From Paraglomus occultum (lineage: Eukaryota; Glomeromycota; Glomeromycetes; Paraglomerales; Paraglomeraceae), in contig CAJVPJ010001093.1 of assembly GCA_910592205.1 (NCBI GenBank), positions 1 to 12,367 on the forward strand: 12,367 nt of DNA, given 5' to 3'. Within the stretch, counting starts at the first letter, position 1. Each line of letters begins with the position of its first letter. Of this stretch, positions 7,515-12,367 are shown piece after piece. The notes under the pieces were generated by a model. The model had not been told where the DNA came from. It did not search any database and worked only from the letters and a program-made list of their open reading frames with translations. The translations under genes and the position numbers were made by a program.

Positions 7515-7861
7515 GATAGTGACAAGTTATTATGTTTTAATGTCAAATCACAAAATAAAACAGATGCGCGACAAGCAATGCAGCACCATAGTAAATTTAT
7601 TTTGCGTCTATTTTGTCGCGCGGAGGACATACCAAATCGAGCTAGCGTTTGTACAATGTACGTAGATATAGTAAAAATGTCGTAGATTAAACGAATAAAA
7701 ACACATAATGCACGTAATGTACATGCAATTATACATGTAACATAATTAAAAAATGCCTTTATTTTAATAAAGTATGATTGTGATGACTATAAATCTTTTT
7801 GATTTTGAACCTAATCGATTCCATTATAATAATTTTGTAATTCGCCAAATTACCCCCCTCT

Positions 7862-8010
7862 AAAGGCCGTTTTGGCAGCGATCATTGCTAAATGTAAACT
7901 AAATATAAATAAATGGTAAGATCTACACCGCACAAGCGGATACAATTGGTGGATGTCGAATCATGAGATAAATAATTTGGGGGTGGATCTTTAAATTATG
8001 CTAATAATGT
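7862..8010. mobile_element. Family A MITE-like element, copy 2 (right part)
   Basis: It carries the three blocks of copy 1 in the same order: AAAGGCCGTTTTGGCAGCGA at 7862, ATTGGTGGATGTCGAA at 7945-7960, and the right terminal repeat ending GCTAA at 8004. The left part was split off by the 750-bp element and lies in or left of the microsatellite at 6998-7106. In copy 1 the left end is 111 bp from the first block; removing the insertion puts the expected left end near 6998. Confidence 0.55.
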
Positions 8011-8018
8011 AGATCCAC
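7983..8018. repeat. Hairpin GTGGATCT / AGATCCAC
   Basis: Perfect 8-bp arms at 7983-7990 and 8011-8018 enclose a 20-base AT-rich loop. The left arm is part of the family A right terminal repeat. The right arm lies outside it and may belong to a further broken copy. Confidence 0.5.
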
Positions 8019-8729
8019 GGTCACGACTGCCTACACAGCCATCACAAACTATTTATATCGCAACATAGTTGCCCTAATTTGTGGACATAGTTTGTGATAG
8101 AACGTTGTGCCAGTAATCAGCTACGCGAGAAGAGGTATTATGAACCGAGTAAATTTATGAACAATCTCATGGATTGCATATTCAATTATACCATATGCAC
8201 TCATATTACCACAAAAGACATTAGAAGACGTAGAAACAAGTAAAAGAATACTCTTGTCGAATGACATAGTAATCGATAAATTTCGTGTTGAAATGGGAAA
8301 GTAATATGTGGTATATTGAATGTATATATGAACGTTGTGTTGCGTGTAATGACATGATGCGAACGGACGCTGGAACGTTTCACTGATTATTTTTCTTGCT
8401 CAAATACAAAACTAATTTCTGTATGCTTAGCGTTGTCATATCTTGCAATATCCAAAATTCTCTGCCTATTAGTCAAATTTAGACGTTGAAACAACAATCT
8501 TTTGGTTTACATAGTAACACTTTTATTTCTTAATGTCACCGTGACATGAGTTAAAATACAAATGGATGAAATAAATTTTATTCAATTAGAACGGAAATGT
8601 CGATTCTACATAAACGAACATTATTATGCTGTAACAGATTAGTAACAGACAAAGCAAGGATAGACATTTAGATGTTGACGGAGAATTTTTTATCCGATAT
8701 ATATCTCTTTACCAGTTCCCTTATTATTG
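8011..8729. other. Gene-free stretch downstream of the 84-aa gene
   Basis: A few plus-strand frames of 26-48 codons are open (for example 8161-8304), but none has a start, domain or flanking splice sites, and their number fits chance. The hairpin at 8041-8098 is the only clear structure. Confidence 0.45.
8041..8098. repeat. Inverted repeat ATCACAAACTAT / ATAGTTTGTGAT
   Basis: Perfect 12-bp arms at 8041-8052 and 8087-8098 are separated by 34 bases. This could be the ends of a tiny mobile-element relic or a structured transcript. No T-run follows it. Confidence 0.6.
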
Positions 8730-9056
8730 TTAACACTCAATCCCTGTCAATATTTCTAGGCAGTCCATTCCCATGCTCGTCGGATCCCATCGCTCAACAT
8801 TTACATGTTTAGCTGCAGATCTCCGAATGAAAGGATTATCAAACATTTGTTTTGGTGTTGACCGTTTCTCCCCCATCCCTTTCCATCCTGTCATAAAGTA
8901 AATAAAGTCAGATGCCAGATTGTAAACGCGATGCCATTAAGAGTTTCTCGATGTCGTACCAAACTCGAAAAAAGCCTCCATCAAGGTCTGCGGTGAGATC
9001 TCTGGGAATAGTTGTCGCGTGAACGCCGAGGCAAACCGCCAGAGAGTTCCCCACAT
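8730..9056 (-). CDS. Probable two-exon gene, 84-aa protein of unknown function
   Basis: Exon 1 (9056 to 8960) starts MWGTLWRFASAFTRQLFPEI and ends ...MEAFFEFG. Exon 2 (8887 to 8730) continues WKGMGEKRSTPKQMFDNPF and ends LEILTGIEC before TAA 8730-8732. The proposed 72-bp intron has GTACGA at its 5' end, a CTGAC branch-site-like motif, a pyrimidine-rich stretch and GACAG at its 3' end. Joining the exons keeps frame across a split Gly codon. Both exons are GC-richer than their surroundings and rich in Trp, Met, Gly and Pro, unlike chance AT-rich frames. Exon 2 alone also has an in-frame ATG (8892-8894), giving 54 residues. An in-frame TAA lies 15 bases upstream of the exon 1 ATG, closing a short upstream frame (MYSDPLP). 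No signal peptide, membrane segment or known domain is seen. The function is unknown. Confidence 0.45.
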
Positions 9057-9240
9057 CCGATTAAACCGTATTTACGGTAACGGGTCGGAATACATTAGAT
9101 AGTCTTTAGATTAGCAAACCATTCTAATACAACAATTTTTGTATCTCTTTTCCCCATCTTTTTTTCAATCCTCTGGTATTATGATTGGCATTAGCGATTA
9201 CATTGAGTAGAATGTATACAAAGTAATGAAACATAACAGC
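9057..9240. other. 5' flank of the minus-strand 84-aa gene
   Basis: Short AT-rich DNA with no clear TATA box at a typical distance. It contains the eight-codon upstream frame that ends just before the main start. A further upstream exon cannot be excluded, but I see no AG acceptor in a suitable frame. Confidence 0.35.
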
Positions 9241-9803
9241 TTCGCTTGTCACATTATTATCCTTATTCCAAGCGATGTATATTAATAACGGAGAAGCAGG
9301 TTTGTGTGCGTTGTGCAGTCGTGTGCCGTCATGGTTTTCCTAATTTTTGCTTTGTTTTGAACCATCTGATACTCTTATTCCAGTATACAGCAATTCCTGT
9401 CTACGGTCGTTACATGAGTTTTTGCGCCTATGAGAGCTGGAATGTTCGTATGCTTCGTCGGTTGTGTGGTCGATAAACCGTGTTTTCTGTTATTATTTGA
9501 CGTCTTGTTCGCACTTTGTGTTCGCTTTGGAGGAGAGGTTGTGAAGTGATACGAGTACAATATATTATGAGAATTCTTTCATTGGCTAATGGTCGATAAA
9601 CCGTGTCGTTGTTGAGAGTTAAGAGTTCATCGTTTAATGGCTTGTTAATGTTGATATGAGGGTGATGACAGAGAATTGTTTGTCGTATGATGACTTGTTC
9701 GCGTCGTCGTATGTGCGGTAATATGGGGATTGTTGCTTTAAAGTTGTGAGGCAACGCAGTGGTTCCCACTACAAATACGCAGTTTGGTATTGTGTTATTC
9801 TGT
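9241..9803. other. Strongly T+G-skewed stretch with an open minus-strand frame
   Basis: The plus strand has about twice as much T+G as A+C; 9481-9540 has roughly 29 T and 16 G against 7 A and 8 C. A minus-strand frame of 127 codons (9428-9811, ATG start) is open, but a strand poor in T and G rarely forms TAA, TAG or TGA, so openness is weak evidence. It shows no domain, signal peptide or codon regularity. It contains two copies of a 17-mer. I do not call a gene. Confidence 0.45.
9467..9606. repeat. 17-bp direct repeat TGGTCGATAAACCGTGT
   Basis: Exact copies lie at 9467-9483 and 9590-9606, 123 bp apart, a multiple of three. On the minus strand both read TVYRP in the same open frame. Flanks do not align well. 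The motif itself contains the near-palindrome GGTcgataaACC. Confidence 0.7.
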
Positions 9804-10097
9804 TTAGACATTACACTTCATACTAATATCCCCAATGTTGGTGTGCACCCACACTGACACGCGGTCAGTTGTAGCGACACTCCGTGGCAAAAATCGACGA
9901 TCGTGTTGCGCCTTTACCATGATCGGCATAATAATAGCCATGGTTGTAACCTGAATTATTACGGGAGAATGGCGGCAAATTACGGAATAAGATGCGGGAA
10001 AAGGAGCGGCGATTACATCTCTGCAGAAAATTCTCACACAGTCGCTAATTGACCATGTGCTACCTTTTCGCGTCGAGAAAATTTTTATTCTATACAC
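9804..10097 (-). other. GC-richer stretch, coding status unclear
   Basis: This interval is clearly GC-richer than its surroundings. Two minus-strand frames are open. One runs 97 codons (GTG start at 10095-10097, stop near 9804). The other runs about 55 codons and includes NRRSFSRILFRNLPPFSRN and NNSGYNHGYYYADHG, an Arg/Ser/Leu stretch that would suit a mitochondrial targeting sequence. Neither has an upstream ATG; the second follows a plausible 3' splice site (TTTTCTGCAG, ending 10021). It could be an exon of a gene related to the 84-aa gene downstream, but I found no exon chain that connects them. Confidence 0.25.
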
Positions 10098-10650
10098 AGC
10101 CTATTGAGGAAACAATGGCGTTTTTGTTTAACCTTCTCTAGTATGGAAAACCTTCACTTGCATAATATGGTCACACCAATTTATTTTATTATTCATTCAT
10201 TGTAAAAAAAGTAGCAGCATATTTGCTCGGACATGTCGGTGCGTTATAAAATCGCATTTGTAAGATTTATTTTTAATAGACTTTGCCGGAAATATAAGAA
10301 AGAATAGCTTTATTATTATTGGCTTATTCGTATATTGATCATAACTTTTCTTTTATCGAATGTAATTTTCTTATGTCAGGCATTTCATATATTGCGATAT
10401 ACAGTATTTTATAATGTTCGGTTATAGGAAAAAACTTTTTATACACAATATCGAAATGTACTATTATAACGAACAAAATTATGTAAACTGGTTCGAATCG
10501 GAAAAAATTTTCTCTTAGAAAACCGCATACAAATAAAAAAGCCCCCCGAACCGTTATCTCTTTGTCGCGGACATTTTCTTTCTTCTCTATTTACAAAAAA
10601 AAGTCAATTATCGCTGGATACCTCTTGGAAAAACTATCAACTAGTATTTG
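10098..10650. other. Intergenic DNA upstream of the 98-aa gene
   Basis: AT-rich with no supported gene. A GGTTCGAATC string near 10490 resembles a tRNA T-loop but lacks a stem. A short C-run (AAGCCCCCCGAACC) is near 10540. Confidence 0.5.
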
Positions 10651-10653
10651 AGG

Positions 10654-10660
10654 TATAAAA
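10654..10660 (+). promoter_or_regulatory. TATA box of the 98-aa gene
   Basis: TATAAAA lies 113 bp upstream of the start codon. With a usual start site about 30 bases downstream, the leader would be about 80-85 bases and would include the A-rich tract at 10704-10733. Confidence 0.55.
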
Positions 10661-10703
10661 TGAACCGTCGCTACCAGTCGACCGTCAGTTGGAATTCAAT
10701 AAG

Positions 10704-10733
10704 TAAAAAAAAAACAAAAGCAAAAAAAAAAAA
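10704..10733 (+). repeat. A-rich tract in the presumed 5' leader
   Basis: Thirty bases are almost all A, broken by two C and one G. Placed between TATA box and start codon, it would form an unstructured A-rich leader or a nucleosome-excluding poly(dA) element. Which of these applies is inferred only from position. Confidence 0.6.
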
Positions 10734-10773
10734 CATTATTACTACGAACGCTACAGCCGTTATATGATCAAAA

Positions 10774-11070
10774 ATGTCGATTCCAGTAACAGCAAAACAA
10801 CGTAAAGTACAAATTCGACATCCAGCGCTGGCTGCAGAAGAAATAACAACGTTTTATTCCAACCATCCTCACGTCAGTCTGATGCGACGGATGAAGTCTT
10901 TTAAAGAACCGACTTCCGTTATACTTCCCGAATTCGACCGAGTCCTCTCCAAAATCAAACCAGAGATATGGCAGTATCGATCTCCTGACTCTCCAGAATG
11001 GGTCGAATTGGTTGATCTGAAGATTAGGATTATCGAATTAAAAGACAAGTACGTGAAAGACATGGGTTGA
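10774..11070 (+). CDS. Hypothetical 98-aa soluble protein
   Basis: I do not recognise this protein. It begins MSIPVTAKQRKVQIRHPALA and ends DLKIRIIELKDKYVKDMG at TGA 11068-11070. It is charged and soluble in appearance, with no signal peptide, membrane span or cysteine. Middle parts such as MRRMKSFKEPTSVILPEF and a WQYRSPDSPEW loop are followed by a Leu/Ile/Lys helix. Several things support it as real. It is GC-richer than its flanks. The start context is AAAATGT, with A at -3. A TATA box lies upstream, and it is the longest frame over the interval. The minus-strand frame of 72 codons over the same bases is its shadow. The gene seems intronless and stands alone. Confidence 0.65.
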   Translation: MSIPVTAKQRKVQIRHPALAAEEITTFYSNHPHVSLMRRMKSFKEPTSVILPEFDRVLSKIKPEIWQYRSPDSPEWVELVDLKIRIIELKDKYVKDMG

Positions 11071-12367
11071 GGGTCACACGCCAACAAAGGTTACTGCAGA
11101 GGAAACAAAAAGAAGGAGATGGGGATTCTTTAAGAAAACATTAAAAGTTAAGATTAAATCGGATTGCGGAGACGAGAAAAGAACTTTATTTTGAGTTTTT
11201 ACAAAGAATATATTTTTAAAATTTGTCCTCGTAAAAACCTTACTTATCAGTCTTGTTTGGTCATGCTTTGCAGACTTCGATTGAAGGATATTTTTAGTCG
11301 AAATAGGCGGCCTTCTACTGACAAGAACTCGTTCAATTTGTTTTACATTCTAAACAAAAACTGATAATCTTTAATGCGAATAATAAAATTTTTATTATCA
11401 ATTAGTATTTGTATTATATCTAAGAAGAAATTTAGAGTTCTAAACCGACTAATTTATAATTTTTGTTACGGTGGAGAGCCTCTGAATTAATTAACTATCC
11501 TTGTGTAAATAAAAAGTAAAATAAATATTCTTGGTTACCGAAGCAATGAACAAAATATAGAAAACCAGTCGAAATGTTCTGACTAGTTGAGTAAACCTTA
11601 TTTATATTTGTCTTATTAAACAGTAATAATTTTTCAATATGCTCTCGTTCTGCTATACACTAATGATCAAAGTATATTTTTACAGCTAGAGTGAGCCGTT
11701 TATAGGTACACGACTGTATATCCGGTTAATGATGAAAGAAGGAAGAATTTGATTTTAATAGAAAATTGTTATTCAATTTCCGTTGACATAAAGACTTATC
11801 CAATGATTATTATCGTTAACAGTTCAAACTAAGTTATGCGATGGGATGATCTACTTATATCTTTTATGACGCGGGCAGAAACGGTACATGTCTGAATTAA
11901 ATAGGCATTGTGTCTCAAGAATGAATAAATAATAGTGTATTCGGAAACAAACAGGTCTGGGTACGAAAACAATTTCGGGAAGTACACATTATCCAGCTGA
12001 TAATAGAACGCTTTGAAGCGAGCTCGAATGTTGCTATGTTTTATTCAGGAACGATTAGCATAAAACTCATTGCCAATTTTACACATTGTCTCAAGATTTA
12101 TTTTTTTTTCACATAAGCAAACAATCTACCCAGCAAGGCAGCTAACAGTAAACGTGCGCAATTTGATTTTAAGTCAACCATATTGAAATATGTGAAAGCA
12201 CATCATATAACTCATAATCCCGTTGAAGTACAAGTTTATTCGAAAAGAGATTGAGTCACTAAATTATGATCAGCGGATAATATTAATATGAATATGGTAA
12301 ATTGACTTTATTTGTACCAATGCGTAACATACCTGCAGCTGAATCCAAATCATAGCTATTTCTCGGT
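11071..12367. other. 3' flank of the 98-aa gene and gene-free right edge
   Basis: No supported gene. The first 300 bases probably hold the 3' UTR. A 66-codon plus-strand frame at 11164-11364 starts at a non-ATG codon and shows no domain. Beyond 11460 I see only AT-rich DNA, with slightly more GC near 11870-12050. Confidence 0.45.
11382..11402 (+). terminator. Candidate poly(A) signal AATAAA within an AT palindrome
   Basis: AATAAA at 11382-11387 is the first such hexamer after the 98-aa gene, about 310 bases past its stop. It lies in a near-perfect palindrome (ATAATAAAA / TTTTATTAT). A second AATAAA-rich cluster (AAATAAAAAGTAAAATAAAT) is near 11507. Confidence 0.3.

Larger units (their letters stand above)
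7111..7860. mobile_element. TA-flanked non-autonomous Tc1/mariner-superfamily-like element (750 bp)
   Basis: Perfect 20-bp terminal inverted repeats GAGGGGGGTAATTTGGCGAA occupy 7111-7130 and, inverted, 7841-7860. TA lies on both sides (7109-7110 and 7861-7862), the target duplication expected for Tc1/mariner/pogo elements. A further copy of the terminal sequence in the same orientation (AGGGGTAATTCGGCGAATTC) starts at 7311, about 200 bp inside the left end. This is reminiscent of the IR/DR arrangement of some Tc1-like elements. The only coding trace is a short basic frame on the minus strand, so the element is non-autonomous. Perfect ends suggest it is younger than the pogo-like element at 1912-2742. 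Confidence 0.85.

Noticed and set aside
7461-7685. Plus-strand frame of 74 codons inside the 750-bp element
   Set aside because: It overlaps the more transposase-like basic frame on the minus strand, begins at a non-ATG codon, and shows no motif.
8161-8304. Plus-strand frame of 48 codons that reads plausibly as protein
   Set aside because: At this base composition dozens of frames of this length are expected by chance in 12 kb. No start, splice site or domain supports it.
9428-9811. Minus-strand frame of 127 codons with an ATG
   Set aside because: The minus strand here is A+C-rich, so stop codons are rare whatever the coding status. No domain or signal supports it. It is kept only as a region note.
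10484-10500. Possible tRNA T-loop (GGTTCGAATC)
   Set aside because: The flanking bases do not pair into a T-stem, and no anticodon or acceptor arms are found at the right distances.
12053-12070. TTAGCATAAAACTC, similar to the family A terminus
   Set aside because: Only the first nine or so bases match, and neither the internal blocks nor a partner end is present nearby.

Overview
This looks like nuclear DNA of an arbuscular mycorrhizal fungus (Glomeromycotina, Rhizophagus-like). By eye it is about one third GC, gene-poor and rich in decayed transposons and simple repeats. It carries two gene types that are heavily expanded in those genomes: a stand-alone Sel1-repeat protein and a small secreted ML-domain (MD-2-related lipid recognition) protein. 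The organism call rests on gene style and composition, because no rRNA or other marker gene is present.

Layout. 1-312: no gene; a short tandem motif at 237-289. 313-543: a small MITE-like element (family A). 729-1757 (minus): an eight-repeat Sel1 protein, flanked by a 15-bp inverted repeat. 1912-2742: a deleted pogo/Tigger-type DNA transposon with TIRs, subterminal repeats and a broken transposase remnant on the minus strand. 2743-3563: intergenic and promoter DNA. 3564-4052 (plus): the secreted ML-domain protein, with a TATA box. 4053-6990: a long stretch without a convincing gene, with one coding-like relic (6288-6516) and a diverged duplication (5923-6215). 6998-8010: a second family A copy, much altered by a microsatellite and split by a 750-bp TA-flanked element (7111-7860). 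8011-8729: no gene, one hairpin. 8730-9056 (minus): a probable two-exon gene for an 84-residue unknown protein. 9240-9800: strongly T+G-skewed DNA. 9804-10097: GC-richer DNA of uncertain coding status. 10774-11070 (plus): a 98-residue unknown protein with a TATA box and an A-rich leader. 11071-12367: 3' flank and featureless AT-rich DNA.

The genes do not form a pathway. Each appears to be its own transcription unit, separated by kilobases of transposon-derived sequence. The Sel1 protein would be an intracellular scaffold. The ML protein would be exported and could bind a lipid. The two small proteins are of unknown function. I found no defence island, CRISPR array, rRNA or tRNA gene, or clear new multi-gene system. 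The most informative results are the nested transposon structure at 6998-8010, the defunct Tigger-type element, and the unannotated two-exon gene at 8730-9056.
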